64,000 nt of DNA from Thermus hydrothermalis (lineage in GTDB: Bacteria > Deinococcota > Deinococci > Deinococcales > Thermaceae), in the NCBI RefSeq assembly GCF_022760925.1, contig NZ_JAKTNT010000002.1, forward strand, positions 62,001 through 126,000, in the 5' to 3' direction. The notes beneath the pieces were generated by a model. The model did no database searches. It was not told the origin of the DNA and saw only the letters and a program-made list of their open reading frames with translations. Both the position numbers and the translations under genes were made by a program. Positions 1 to 8,925 of this stretch are shown one piece after another; position 1 is the stretch's first letter, and each line of letters opens with the position of its first letter.

Positions 1-200
1 ATACCAAAAACCAAACCCTCTATGGGGTTTTCCTCACCCGGGAGCGCAAGCGGCTTGAGGAGATGCGCCCCCTCTTTGAGCGGGGCCAGGCCAAGCCCCT
101 TCTGGCCGAGGTCTTGCCCTTTACCCTGGAAAACCTGCGCAAGGCCCATGCCCGCATGGATTCGGGCCACGGGCGCGGGAAGATCGTGCTGACCTTCTAG
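1..200 (+). CDS. NAD(P)H quinone oxidoreductase / zinc-type alcohol dehydrogenase, C-terminal fragment
   Basis: Only the last 65 codons are in the window; the reading frame begins at position 3 and ends in TAG at 198-200. The tail contains a run close to AHARMDSGHGRGKIVLTF, which matches the C-terminal strand of medium-chain dehydrogenase/reductase proteins of the quinone oxidoreductase branch, where an Ala-His pair precedes a GKIVL strand. These enzymes reduce quinones or enones with NADPH. The catalytic and Rossmann regions lie outside the window, so substrate and metal dependence cannot be judged. The stop codon interlocks with that of the convergent HMG-CoA lyase gene in the tetranucleotide CTAG. 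Confidence 0.75.
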   Translation, partial: TKNQTLYGVFLTRERKRLEEMRPLFERGQAKPLLAEVLPFTLENLRKAHARMDSGHGRGKIVLTF

Positions 201-1051
201 GCGTAGCGGACCTTGAGAAGCGCCGCCTCCTCCGCCAAAAAGGGGAGGCGGCTTAGGTCTACCCCCGTGGCGAAGCCCCTTTCTTCCAGGAAGGGCAGGA
301 CCCTTTCCGTGGGCAGGTTGCCCACGAGCTCGTCCCCGGCGAAGGGGCACCCCCCCACCCCCGCCAGGGCTCCTTCCAGCCAATAGACCCCCGCCTCTAA
401 GACCGCCTCCACCTTGGCCAAGACCCCCTCGGGCCGGGCGTGGAGGTGGGCCCCAAGCCCCTCGGGGCCGAAGCGCTCCACGGCCCGGCTCAGCACCGCG
501 AAGACCCGCTCGGCGTCCGCCACCCCGTAGGTGTCCGCCAGGGCGATCTCCTTTACGCCCAGGTCCCTTAGCCGGGCGATGGCCTCGAGGACCCCCTCCA
601 CGCTCCAAGGGTCCCCGTAGGGGTTGCCGAAGGCCATGGAGAGGTAGACCACGAGGCCAAGCCGCCCCCTTACCGCCTCCACCATCCCCGCCACCAAGGG
701 CCAGGACTCGGCGATGGAGCGGTTCGTGTTCTTGCGCTGGAAAGTTTCCGAAAGGGAGAAGGGGTAGCCCACGTGGGTGAGGTTTTCCGCCCCCAGGGCC
801 CTCTCCAGGCCCTTTTCGTTGGCCACGATGGCCAGGTAGGTGCGCCCCTCTGGGGGAGGAAGCGCCTTGAGCACCTCCTCGGCGTCCTGCATCTGGGGCA
901 CCCACTTGGGGGAGACGAAGCTGGTGAGGTCCAGATGGCGGAAGCCCGCCTCCAAAAGCTTCCTCAAGAAGGCCACCTTCTCCTCGGTGGGGATGAAGCG
1001 GGCAAAGCCCTGCCAGGCGTCGCGGGGGCATTCCACCCACTTGGCCTTCAT
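197..1051 (-). CDS. hydroxymethylglutaryl-CoA lyase family protein
   Basis: A 284-residue HMGL-like TIM barrel that would cleave 3-hydroxy-3-methylglutaryl-CoA to acetyl-CoA and acetoacetate, the last step of leucine breakdown. Near residues 233-245 it carries GGCPFAGDELVGN, the family signature with the catalytic Cys. The usual N-terminal GPRDGLQNE is altered to CPRDAWQGF, keeping only Arg-Asp and Gln, so the exact substrate is less certain. Its ATG overlaps the stop of the upstream carboxyltransferase gene (ATGA at 1048-1051), implying translational coupling. A carboxylase/HMGL pair is typical of the methylcrotonyl-CoA route. I infer HMG-CoA lyase from signature plus context. Confidence 0.82.
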   Translation of the reverse strand: MKAKWVECPRDAWQGFARFIPTEEKVAFLRKLLEAGFRHLDLTSFVSPKWVPQMQDAEEVLKALPPPEGRTYLAIVANEKGLERALGAENLTHVGYPFSLSETFQRKNTNRSIAESWPLVAGMVEAVRGRLGLVVYLSMAFGNPYGDPWSVEGVLEAIARLRDLGVKEIALADTYGVADAERVFAVLSRAVERFGPEGLGAHLHARPEGVLAKVEAVLEAGVYWLEGALAGVGGCPFAGDELVGNLPTERVLPFLEERGFATGVDLSRLPFLAEEAALLKVRYA

Positions 1052-2709
1052 ACCTGGAACACCCCCACCCTAAAAGGCTCCCTCTCCGGGTTCAGGGCGC
1101 AGGCCTCGAGGGCCTTGATAAGCCACTTCCGCGTTTCGTGGGGGAAGATCACCCCGTCCACCCAAAGCCTGGCGGCGGCGTACCGGGGGTCTAGGGTTTC
1201 CTCGTAGCGCCCCTTGATGCGCTCGTAGAGCTCCCTTAGCTCCTCGTCCGAGGGCGCTTGGCCTTGGCGCTTGAGCTTTTCCACCTCCAACTCCAAGAGG
1301 GTCTTGGCCGCCTGGGCCCCGCCCATCACGGCGTACTTGGCGCTGGGCCAGGCGAAGAGGAAGCGGGGGGCGTAGGCCTTCCCCGCCAGGGCGTAGTTCC
1401 CCGCCCCGAAGGAGCCCCCGAGGATCAGGGTGATCTTGGGCACCACGGAGTTGGAGACGGCGTTGACGAGCTTAGCCCCCCGGCGGATAATTCCCGCCTG
1501 CTCCGCCTCCTTGCCCACCATGAAGCCCGTGACGTCCTGAAGGAAGAGGAGGGGGATGCCCATCTGGTTGACCTCGAGGATAAACCGCGCCGCCTTGTCC
1601 GCCGCCTCGGGGTAGATGACCCCGCCCACCTCAATCCGCCCCTTCTTTTTGAGGACCAGGCGCTGGTTCCCCACAATCCCCACGGGGAAGCCCCCGATGC
1701 GGGCGAAGCCCGTGACCAGGGTCTCCCCGTAGTGCGCCTTGTACTCCAAAAACTCCGAGCCGTCCACGATCCGGGCGATCACCTCCCTTAGGTCGTAGGG
1801 CCTAGCGCCATCGGGGGAGATGAGGCCGTAGAGGTCCTCTATGGGGTAGAGGGGCTCCCGCACCTCCTTCCGCTCCTCGGCCCAGGGGGCGAGCCGGGGG
1901 GGCGGGTAGAGGGCGGCAAGGGCCCGGATGCGTTCTATAGCGGCCTCGTCCGTGGGCTCGTAGAAGTCCACGGTGCCCGAGACCTCCGCGTGCATCCTTG
2001 CCCCCCCAAGCTCCTCCGAGGACACCTCCTGCCCGATGGCCGCCTTCACCAGGGCGGGACCCGCCAGGTAGAGCCCGCTCCCCTCCGTCATGATGAGGAC
2101 ATCCGTCATCACGGGAAGGTAGGCCCCCCCGGCCACGCAGTTGCCCATGATGGCCGAGATCTGCGGGATGCCCAGGGCGGACATGCGGGCGTTAAGGTAG
2201 AAGATGCGCCCGAAGTCGTCCTGATCGGGGAAGACCTCGTCCTGTAGGGGCAGGAAGACCCCGGCGGAGTCCACCAGATAGACCGTGGGGATGCGGTTTT
2301 CCAAGGCGATGGTCTGGGCCCGGATCACCTTCTTGGCGGTGATGGGGAAGAAGGCCCCCGCCTTCACCGTGGCGTCGTTGGCGATGATCATCCAGTCCCG
2401 GCCGGCGATGCGGCCTAGACCGGTGATGACCCCGCCCGCAGGGGCCCCGCCCCACTCCTCGTACAGGCCGTAGCCGGCGAAGGCCATGAGCTCGTAGAAC
2501 TCCGTGCCCGGGTCTATGAGCCTTTGGATGCGCTCCCGGGCGGTGAGGCGGCCCTTTTGGTGCTGCCGCTCAATGGCCTTCGGGCCCCCGCCTTGGCGTA
2601 CCCTCTCCAGGCTTTCCCTAAAGTCCCGCACCAGGGCCACCCAGGCGTCCTTGTTGGCCTTGAAGGCGGGGTTTTCCCGGTCCTCGGGGCGGAGGGCGGT
2701 TTCCAGCAT
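1048..2709 (-). CDS. acyl-CoA carboxylase carboxyltransferase subunit (methylcrotonyl-/propionyl-CoA carboxylase beta type)
   Basis: A 553-residue crotonase-fold carboxyltransferase that moves CO2 from carboxybiotin to an acyl-CoA. Both halves of the family are visible: an N-terminal part with GGAPAGGVITGLGRI and GNCVAGGAYLPVM, and a C-terminal part with QDVTGFMVG and GGSFGAGNYAL. The length fits MccB (about 535-550) better than AccD. Coupling to an HMG-CoA lyase gene suggests methylcrotonyl-CoA as substrate (inference). No biotin carboxylase subunit is in the window, so the partner must be encoded elsewhere. The ATG at 2709 lies 6 nt after TATACT, so the mRNA is probably leaderless. Confidence 0.88.
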   Translation of the reverse strand: MLETALRPEDRENPAFKANKDAWVALVRDFRESLERVRQGGGPKAIERQHQKGRLTARERIQRLIDPGTEFYELMAFAGYGLYEEWGGAPAGGVITGLGRIAGRDWMIIANDATVKAGAFFPITAKKVIRAQTIALENRIPTVYLVDSAGVFLPLQDEVFPDQDDFGRIFYLNARMSALGIPQISAIMGNCVAGGAYLPVMTDVLIMTEGSGLYLAGPALVKAAIGQEVSSEELGGARMHAEVSGTVDFYEPTDEAAIERIRALAALYPPPRLAPWAEERKEVREPLYPIEDLYGLISPDGARPYDLREVIARIVDGSEFLEYKAHYGETLVTGFARIGGFPVGIVGNQRLVLKKKGRIEVGGVIYPEAADKAARFILEVNQMGIPLLFLQDVTGFMVGKEAEQAGIIRRGAKLVNAVSNSVVPKITLILGGSFGAGNYALAGKAYAPRFLFAWPSAKYAVMGGAQAAKTLLELEVEKLKRQGQAPSDEELRELYERIKGRYEETLDPRYAAARLWVDGVIFPHETRKWLIKALEACALNPEREPFRVGVFQV

Positions 2710-2715
2710 GGCTTG

Positions 2716-2721
2716 AGTATA
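2716..2721 (-). promoter_or_regulatory. -10 box TATACT for a leaderless carboxyltransferase mRNA
   Basis: TATACT on the minus strand ends 6 nt before the ATG at 2709 and no Shine-Dalgarno sequence is present. The hexamer lies in the 24-nt gap after rnhA, so the carboxylase-HMGL pair can be transcribed independently. Confidence 0.6.
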
Positions 2722-2733
2722 ACGCTTTTTCGC

Positions 2734-3222
2734 CTAGGAGGAAAAAAGCGTGCCTTCCGGGGGTGGGGGGCAGGGGAGGCCCTTTCGCTTTGCCTCCTCC
2801 GCCCGGCGCCGGGCCTCCCGGTCCACCCGCTCGTTTTCCGGGTGGCCGGCGTGGCCCTTCACCCAGTGGAAGCGCACCCGGTGGGGGGCCATGGCCTCGA
2901 GGAGGGCCCGCCACAGGTCTTGGTTTTTTACTGGCCCGCCCTCCGCCTTCCGCCAGCCGTTTCTCCGCCACCTTTCCAACCAGCCTTCGGTGAAGGCCTT
3001 TTGGAGGTACTGGCTATCCGTGTAGAGGTCCACCTCGCAGGGCTCCTTAAGCGCCAGGAGGCCCTCCACCGCCGCCTTGAGCTCCATGCGGTTGTTGGTG
3101 GTGCAAGGTTCTCCCCCCGAAAGGAGTTTCTCCCGGCTTCCATAACGGAGGAGAGCCGCCCACCCTCCAGGCCCCGGGTTGCCCAAGGAGGCCCCGTCGG
3201 TGAAAAGCGCCACCCGTTTCAC
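2734..3222 (-). CDS. rnhA: ribonuclease HI
   Basis: A 162-residue RNase HI that hydrolyses the RNA strand of RNA-DNA hybrids in replication and repair. It starts [20 protein letters not shown], with the first catalytic Asp, and continues with [10 protein letters not shown] (Glu), LYTDSQYL (Asp) and [17 protein letters not shown] (His and last Asp): a full DEDD set. It closely resembles the T. thermophilus enzyme. The reading frame is open to 3315, but homology and a GAGG-type site 5 nt upstream select the GTG at 3222, 8 nt before the end of the upstream MFS gene. That Cys-13 position of the T. thermophilus enzyme is Ser here. Confidence 0.93.
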   Translation of the reverse strand: MKRVALFTDGASLGNPGPGGWAALLRYGSREKLLSGGEPCTTNNRMELKAAVEGLLALKEPCEVDLYTDSQYLQKAFTEGWLERWRRNGWRKAEGGPVKNQDLWRALLEAMAPHRVRFHWVKGHAGHPENERVDREARRRAEEAKRKGLPCPPPPEGTLFSS

Positions 3223-3229
3223 GTCCTCA

Positions 3230-4435
3230 CTATGCCTCTTGGGTCTGGCGCAGCTCCTTCGGGGCGGGGATGCCCCCGGTGAGGAGGGTGTAGGCGGCGG
3301 CGAGGGAGACGCCAAGCCCGGCCAGGAGGAAGACCGTGGGGGCGCCCAAGGGGCCTTCCAGGGCCCCGCCCAGCATGGTGCCCAGGAGCACGGCGGCGTT
3401 CATCACGGCGCCGAAGGCGGCGAAGATCCGCCCCCGCAGCTCCTGAGGGGTGTTGAGCTGCAGGATGGAGCGGGCGGGGACGATGAAGGCCATGTTGAGG
3501 AACCCTCCCACGAAGAAGGCCACCAAGACCCAGGCGAAGACGGGGACGAGGCCCACGGAGGCCTCAAAAAGGCCGAAGAGCAAGAGGGCCATGAGGAAAA
3601 GCCTTTCCCGCGGCACCTTGGCGAGGAGCTTGGGCAGGGCAAGCCCCCCCAGGATGGCCCCCAGGGCCATGGCTGCTTCCATGAAGCCAAAGCCCGCCGA
3701 GCCCACCTTTAGCCACTTGAGGGCGAGCACCACGCCCAAGGCGGTTTCCACGGAGCCGAAGGCAGCGGCGGCGAAAAGGGTGCCCACGGCCCGGCGGATG
3801 GGAGGGGTTTGCCAGAGGTGGCCCAGGCCCTCCTTTACCCGGGCAAAGAAGCCCGCCTTGGAGACCTTTTCCGGCCGCAAGGAGGGAAGCCCGAGGAGGA
3901 GAAGCCCCGAGGCCAAATAGGTGGCTGCGTCCAGGTAAAAGGCGTAGGCGGGGCCCACCGCCGCCACCAGGACCCCGGCTGCCCCCACGAAGAGGACCTC
4001 GGAGAGGCGGTCCGAGAGGAGGATGAGGCTATTGGCCTCGTCCACCTCCTCCTTGGGGACCAGATCCGGCACCACGGCGTTCTGGATGGGGTCGTGGAGG
4101 TCGCGGAGGAGCTCTATGAGGAAGACCAGGAGGAGCAAAAAGGGCAGGCTCTTGGCCCCGAGGAGGGGAATGAGGGCCACCAGGGGGGCCCTCAGGAGGT
4201 CCGACCAGACGAGGAGGCGCTTGCGGTCTTGGGTGTCGGCCCAGGCGGAAAGGAGGGGGGAGAAGACCACGGTGCCGAGGAGTTGCACCCCCAGGGTCAA
4301 GGAAACCCACAGGGCGTTTTCCGTCAGGAGGTAGATGAGGACGAGAAGGGCTACCCGGTGGATCTTGCTTCCCGCTTGGGAAACCAGGTAGGCCAGGATG
4401 AGCCGGGCAAAGGCTTTGTGCCGGAGGACTTTCAT
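3230..4435 (-). CDS. MFS transporter
   Basis: A 401-residue integral membrane protein with about 12 hydrophobic segments and the charged loop between segments 2 and 3 ([15 protein letters not shown]), the usual MFS motif A position. It resembles EntS/MFS_3-type exporters, but the substrate cannot be predicted from sequence. The ATG at 4435 is preceded by AAAGGGGG and, 18 nt upstream, by an extended -10 TGGTATAAT, so transcription probably starts here and continues into rnhA, which begins 8 nt after its stop. Confidence 0.8.
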   Translation of the reverse strand: MKVLRHKAFARLILAYLVSQAGSKIHRVALLVLIYLLTENALWVSLTLGVQLLGTVVFSPLLSAWADTQDRKRLLVWSDLLRAPLVALIPLLGAKSLPFLLLLVFLIELLRDLHDPIQNAVVPDLVPKEEVDEANSLILLSDRLSEVLFVGAAGVLVAAVGPAYAFYLDAATYLASGLLLLGLPSLRPEKVSKAGFFARVKEGLGHLWQTPPIRRAVGTLFAAAAFGSVETALGVVLALKWLKVGSAGFGFMEAAMALGAILGGLALPKLLAKVPRERLFLMALLLFGLFEASVGLVPVFAWVLVAFFVGGFLNMAFIVPARSILQLNTPQELRGRIFAAFGAVMNAAVLLGTMLGGALEGPLGAPTVFLLAGLGVSLAAAYTLLTGGIPAPKELRQTQEA

Positions 4436-4453
4436 AAAACCCCCTTTCCGGGG

Positions 4454-4459
4454 ATTATA
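4454..4459 (-). promoter_or_regulatory. extended -10 promoter (TGGTATAAT) for the MFS-rnhA transcript
   Basis: A perfect TATAAT with an upstream TG dinucleotide lies in the 41-nt gap before the MFS gene. It is the best -10 match in the first 5 kb. The leader would be about 10-12 nt and hold the ribosome binding site. Confidence 0.6.
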
Positions 4460-4476
4460 CCAGATTACCCTGGCGG

Positions 4477-6192
4477 CTAGGGGGGCGTGACCACCAGATA
4501 CGCAAGGCGCCTCCCTTCCCGGGCCAGGACCAGATGGGCCTCGGGAAGGCGGTAGACCAGGAGGTCCCTAAGCCGTTTGGGCACTTCCCCCGCCTGGCCC
4601 ACGTAGACCACATCTTCCTTTAGGCGGAGCGAAAGGACAGAGGAGCCCAGCCTTAAGGCTAGGGGCTCTGGGGTTAAGGAAAGGAGGTGCACCTCCCCGC
4701 CCAGGGTTTCCCGGGTGGGAGGGCGGCGGCCCAGGTACTCCCTGAGCGCTTCCGCCAGGGTTTGGGCCTCCTGGGAAACTCCCAAGGCCTCGCCCACCTG
4801 GGCGAGGGGAGGATGGGGATCGGCGGGGCCCAGGCGCCTTAGGGTGAGGTCCAAGAGCTTGCGGGCGAAGTCCTGGAGGGCTTCCTCCGGGGCTTGGCGG
4901 AACTTTTCCGCAAGCTCTTTCCCAAAGCCTTGGGGTTGGAACTCCCCCTTGAGCTTGGCGGAGAGGGCGCGGAGGAGGCGCAGGTAGGCGTAGTCCTCCT
5001 TGGGGGATAGGAGGAGGGCGAGGAGGCGGCCTTCCGCCAGAAGCTCGTAGAGCCTGAGGCCGCTTCGCGCCTCCAAGCGGAGGTGCAAGAGGTTCCCCTC
5101 CCGCACCGCCCAGACCTCGAGGTCCTCCCAAGGGAGGACCAGGGTTTCCTCCAGAATGTGGTCCTCCCCCCCTAGGCCCAGGTGCCAGACGCCCTCCACC
5201 TGGCTTAAGGTGAGGACCAGGGGGCCGAGGGGGATCCGGCCTGGGGAAAGGGGAAGGGTGAGGAGGCTTTCCTCCCCTCCACCGGGCTCGGGCACCTTGG
5301 GCCAAGGGGTTTCCCCCTGGGGTGTGGGAAGCAGGTTGAGGAGGGCGAGGACCTTTTCCGAGGCCACCTGGAAGCGGCGCTTTTCCTCTTCCAAAAGGAG
5401 TTCCCGCCTTCTCTCCTCCTGGGCCTCTTTCTTTAGGCGCTCCTCCAGGTGGGCGATCTCCTGGGGGCTGGCGCCAAGGCGCCGGGCCTCCTCCAGGGCC
5501 CGCCTCAAGGCGAGGAGGTCCCGCTTAGGGGGCAGGCCGTAGGCCTCCTCCCACTCCAGGATGCGGTTCAGGAAGCGCCGGACGTAGGCCTTGGTCTCCT
5601 CGGGGGGCAAGGGGAGGTCCTCGGGGATGTGGAGGGCGGTTTCCAGGAACTCCAGGAGGAGGGCCTCCGCCACCTTGGGGTCCTCCAGGTCCAAGAGGCT
5701 TTCCGAAAGGGAGGGGATGGGGTGGGTGGGGGCGAAGCGGGAGAGGTTGAAGTCCCGCTTGAAGCCTTCCTTTTCCCGGTAGTCCAGGTAGTTTTGCAAG
5801 AAGGCGTGGATGAGCCTGAGCTCCTCCCGCCTGCCCGGGAGGAGGTCCTTGGCCCGGGCCTTGGCTTCCCGCTCCACCCATAGCCGCCACACCTTCTTGG
5901 CCAGGGCCTTGAGGGCGGGGGCGGTGTCGGGAGGGGGAGGGGCTTCGGGCTCCTCGGGGACCAGGGTGGGGAGTTCGGGGGGGGATGGGGGAGGCGCAAG
6001 GTTTCCCCGGAGGGCGCGGAAGCGGGCGTCCGCCTGGCGGAAACGCTTGGCCAGGGGGCCGGGGAGGCGGGTTTGGGCCAGAAAGGCGCGAAGGGCCAAA
6101 AGGGCCTTCTTGCCCCCCTTGGGGGTGCGGCCCGCCACCAGGTCCTCCACCCGGTACTCGTAAAGGTCCACCAGGTCGGCCAGGTGCTCCAC
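4477..6192 (-). CDS. uncharacterised protein, 571 residues, Glu/Leu-rich with coiled-coil centre
   Basis: I do not recognise the family. The protein has a basic N-terminus, a Pro-rich linker (about residues 68-92), a long charged helical region (about 95-290) with a clear coiled coil around EERLKKEAQEERRRELLLEEEKR-type sequence, and a C-terminal half of beta-strand-like segments about a LTPEPLALRLG/VLSLRLKEDVVYVG pattern. No signal peptide or membrane segment is seen. The start is GTG (6192) in agreement with the frame; it lies 6 nt after the minus-strand -10 TAGGAT, so it is probably leaderless. It diverges from the signalling operon with only 25 nt between the start codons. Codon use matches the neighbours, so it is a genuine gene. 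Confidence 0.7.
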   Translation of the reverse strand: MEHLADLVDLYEYRVEDLVAGRTPKGGKKALLALRAFLAQTRLPGPLAKRFRQADARFRALRGNLAPPPSPPELPTLVPEEPEAPPPPDTAPALKALAKKVWRLWVEREAKARAKDLLPGRREELRLIHAFLQNYLDYREKEGFKRDFNLSRFAPTHPIPSLSESLLDLEDPKVAEALLLEFLETALHIPEDLPLPPEETKAYVRRFLNRILEWEEAYGLPPKRDLLALRRALEEARRLGASPQEIAHLEERLKKEAQEERRRELLLEEEKRRFQVASEKVLALLNLLPTPQGETPWPKVPEPGGGEESLLTLPLSPGRIPLGPLVLTLSQVEGVWHLGLGGEDHILEETLVLPWEDLEVWAVREGNLLHLRLEARSGLRLYELLAEGRLLALLLSPKEDYAYLRLLRALSAKLKGEFQPQGFGKELAEKFRQAPEEALQDFARKLLDLTLRRLGPADPHPPLAQVGEALGVSQEAQTLAEALREYLGRRPPTRETLGGEVHLLSLTPEPLALRLGSSVLSLRLKEDVVYVGQAGEVPKRLRDLLVYRLPEAHLVLAREGRRLAYLVVTPP

Positions 6193-6198
6193 GTTTCC

Positions 6199-6208
6199 AT
6201 CCTATACA
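6199..6208. promoter_or_regulatory. overlapping divergent -10 boxes between the 571-aa gene and the PP2C operon
   Basis: ATCCTATACA contains TAGGAT on the minus strand (6204-6199), 6 nt before the GTG at 6192, and TATACA on the plus strand (6203-6208), 9 nt before the ATG at 6218. The two hexamers share two bases, so the two transcripts can hardly be initiated together. Confidence 0.5.
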
Positions 6209-6217
6209 ATGAGGCCG

Positions 6218-6973
6218 ATGCGCCTGGCTCCCCGGTTTAGCGTGGCCGCCGTGTCCCACGTGGGACGCCGCCAGAACAACGAGGACTTTCACCGGGTCCT
6301 GAGGCTGGAGGTGCCCCAGGGCAACCTCCTCCTCCTGGCGGTGGCGGACGGGATGGGGGGCCTCGAGGCCGGGGAGTGGGCGAGCAAGGTGGCCATTGAG
6401 GCCCTGTCCGAGGCGGTGCGCGCCTACGCCGAGCACCTCTCCACGGGCCGGCCGGCGGTGGGGCTTTCCAAGGTCATGGAAAAGGCCTTTACCCTGGCGC
6501 AGAAACGGGTGGAGAAGGAGGCGGAAAAGCCCGGGAGGAAGGGGATGGGCACCACCCTCACCGCCTTCCTCTACGCCGACTGGCTCAAGGAGGGGGTGGT
6601 GGGGCACATCGGCGACTCCCGGGCCTACTTCCTGGGGCTAGGGGGGCTTAGGCGCCTCACGGAGGACCACTCCTGGGTGGCGGAGAGGGTGAAGGAGGGC
6701 GTCCTTACCCCCACGGAGGCCGAGCGCCACCCTTACCGCCACGTCCTCACCCGCGCCCTGGGTCTGCCCGAGGCGCGTTTTGACGTGATCCCCGTGCGCC
6801 TCGCCCCTGGGGAAGGGATTTTGCTGGCCACGGACGGGCTTTATGGGCTGGTGCCCGAGGAGGAGTGGGCCTTGGGCAAGGACTTACAGGGGAGCCTCGA
6901 GGCCCTCCTGGCCGAGGCGCTTCGCCGGGGCGGGGACGACAACGTCACCGCCGTGGCCTTACGGGTGGAGTGA
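6218..6973 (+). CDS. PP2C-family serine/threonine protein phosphatase
   Basis: A soluble phosphatase of 251 residues that would remove phosphate from Ser/Thr residues, with two metal ions bound by conserved Asps. Motifs in order: SHVGRRQNNEDF, VADGMGG, GTTLTAFL, GDSRAY and GGDDNVTAV, the complete PP2C set. An ATG at 6209 is also in frame, but it overlaps the -10 TATACA, so I prefer the ATG at 6218. The stop (6971-6973) overlaps the ATG of a Hanks-type kinase (TGATG), the classical bacterial phosphatase/kinase pair. It is the first gene of a coupled four-gene signalling operon. Confidence 0.92.
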   Translation: MRLAPRFSVAAVSHVGRRQNNEDFHRVLRLEVPQGNLLLLAVADGMGGLEAGEWASKVAIEALSEAVRAYAEHLSTGRPAVGLSKVMEKAFTLAQKRVEKEAEKPGRKGMGTTLTAFLYADWLKEGVVGHIGDSRAYFLGLGGLRRLTEDHSWVAERVKEGVLTPTEAERHPYRHVLTRALGLPEARFDVIPVRLAPGEGILLATDGLYGLVPEEEWALGKDLQGSLEALLAEALRRGGDDNVTAVALRVE

Positions 6974-8925
6974 TGCAGGGACTTTTGGCCGTTCTCCTGG
7001 TGCTCCTTACCGCCCTTTTGGCGGCGCGGCTTTCCCCTTGGCCCCTCCTTTCCCTCCTCGTTCTCCTCACCGGGGCGGGGGTGGCCACGGGGGTTAGGTT
7101 GGAAGTGGCCCTTCCCTGGCTCCTCCTCGCCCTCGGCGCCTTGGCCGCCCCCCGGGTCTACCTGGGGCCGAGGCGGAGGCCTGCCCGCCGCCCGGCCAGG
7201 GCAGCCAAGCGGGAGGGGCCCAAGACCACGGAGGAGACCCAGGCCCTTTCCCAACGCTACGAGATCCTGGAGAAGGTGGGCGTAGGGGGGATGGCCACGG
7301 TCTACAAGGCCAAGGACAAGAAGACGGGCCGCCTGGTGGCCCTAAAGGTGCCCCAGGAGCGCTTCGTGGGCGACCCCCGCTTCGTGCGCCGTTTCCACCG
7401 GGAGGCGGAGGTCTTGGCCAAGCTGGACCACCCCAACATCGTCAAGGTTTACGACCACGGCCAGGTGGACGGGGTGCACTTCATCGCCATGGAGTTTCTG
7501 GAGGGGGAGGGCCTGGACAAGCTCATAGAGGAGCGGCGCCTGAGCCTCAAGCAGGCCACGGCCATCCTGGCCCGGGTGGCGGACGCCCTCAAGCACATCC
7601 ACGCCCAAGGCATCGTCCACCGGGACATCAAGCCGGGGAACATCATGGTCCTCAAGGGGGCCCTCAGGGAGGACGGGGTGGATCCCCGGGGCGTGCGCCT
7701 CATGGACTTCGGCATCGCCGCCGGGAAGGTCCTAACCCGGCTCACCATCACCGGGGCCCGCATCGGCACCCCCGTCTACATGAGCCCAGAGCAGGCCAAG
7801 GGGCAGAAGCTGGACCACCGCTCGGACATCTACTCCCTGGGCATCGTGCTCTACGAGGCCCTCACGGGCCAGCCCCCCTTCACGGGCGGGTACGAGACGG
7901 TGATCCACCAGCAGATCTTCCAGGTGCCCACCCCGCCCAAGCAGCTCAGGCCGGAAATCCCCCAGGCCCTTTCGGACCTGGTCCTCAAGATGCTGGAGAA
8001 GGACCCCGCCAAGCGGCCCAGCCTGGACGAGGTGATCCGGGGCCTCGAGGGGCCCTGGGAGGAGGAAAAGGGCCTGCCCCACCCCTTCTACCTCCTCCTT
8101 GGGGTGGAGGCCAAGAAGGGAAGCGTGCGCCTTCTGGACCTGAAGGGCACCGCCTCCAGGCTCATCTCCGGCATCGGTTCCGCCCCGGGCCACTTCTCCG
8201 CCCCCCCCCTCTCCGTGGCCGCCGACCCCAAAGGGGGGATTTGGGTTTCCGTCTTTGAGCACGGGGCCAAGCTCCTCCACCGCTTCTCCCCGGAAGGGGA
8301 GCTTCTCCTTTCCGCAGGGCCTTACGGGATGAAGCCCGGGGAGTTCCTCTTCCCCGCCTCCTTGGCGGTGGCGGACGGGGCCCTTTACGTCCTGGACGCC
8401 GAGACCGCCACCATCAGCCGCCTGGACCTGGAAGGGCGGTACCAGGGGCGCTTTGGCGGGCAGGGGCCGGGCCGCGGCACCTTCCAAGACCCCAAGGCCC
8501 TGGTGGCGGCGGCGGGGTCCCTCTTCGTCCTGGACTACGGGAACCGCCAGGTGCAACGCCTGGGCCTGGACGGGCGGTACCTCTCCCGCTACGCCTTCCG
8601 CCGCTCTAGGGAAAGCGAGGAGCTCAGGCTTCTCGGGGGCGTGGGGGCGGACGGAAACAGGCTTTACCTCTACGACGTGGAGGCGGCCAAGGTGCGGGTG
8701 GTGGACTTCTCCGGGGCCCTCCTCGCCTCCTGGCCCCTGCCCCTTTTGGAAGGGGAGGACGCCCGGAGCCTGGTGGAGCTTCTGCCCTTGGAGGGCATCC
8801 TCTACGCCGCCCGCAGGGGGTCAAGCCGCCTCCACCGCCTGGACCTAAAGACGGGGGAGGCCCTTCCGCCCTTGGAGGTCTACGCCCCCGTGCGGGCCTT
8901 GGGGGCATGGCGGAACCCGGCATGA
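6973..8925 (+). CDS. membrane-anchored Hanks-type Ser/Thr protein kinase with C-terminal NHL/beta-propeller domain
   Basis: A 650-residue protein. Residues 1-65 form two or three hydrophobic helices followed by a strongly basic stretch (RRRPARRPARAAKR). The kinase domain runs from about 95 to 360 with GVGGMATVYKAK (P-loop), VALKVP (Lys), HRDIKPGN (catalytic loop near 216), MDFGIA and GTPVYMSPEQ. Residues about 375-650 contain repeats such as FSAPPLSVAADPKGGIWV and FQDPKALVAAAGSLFVLD, typical of NHL propellers. The anchor is N-terminal, unlike PknB. The ATG at 6973 overlaps the phosphatase stop and matches the start of the hydrophobic anchor, so I chose it over upstream in-frame codons. Confidence 0.9.
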   Translation: MQGLLAVLLVLLTALLAARLSPWPLLSLLVLLTGAGVATGVRLEVALPWLLLALGALAAPRVYLGPRRRPARRPARAAKREGPKTTEETQALSQRYEILEKVGVGGMATVYKAKDKKTGRLVALKVPQERFVGDPRFVRRFHREAEVLAKLDHPNIVKVYDHGQVDGVHFIAMEFLEGEGLDKLIEERRLSLKQATAILARVADALKHIHAQGIVHRDIKPGNIMVLKGALREDGVDPRGVRLMDFGIAAGKVLTRLTITGARIGTPVYMSPEQAKGQKLDHRSDIYSLGIVLYEALTGQPPFTGGYETVIHQQIFQVPTPPKQLRPEIPQALSDLVLKMLEKDPAKRPSLDEVIRGLEGPWEEEKGLPHPFYLLLGVEAKKGSVRLLDLKGTASRLISGIGSAPGHFSAPPLSVAADPKGGIWVSVFEHGAKLLHRFSPEGELLLSAGPYGMKPGEFLFPASLAVADGALYVLDAETATISRLDLEGRYQGRFGGQGPGRGTFQDPKALVAAAGSLFVLDYGNRQVQRLGLDGRYLSRYAFRRSRESEELRLLGGVGADGNRLYLYDVEAAKVRVVDFSGALLASWPLPLLEGEDARSLVELLPLEGILYAARRGSSRLHRLDLKTGEALPPLEVYAPVRALGAWRNPA

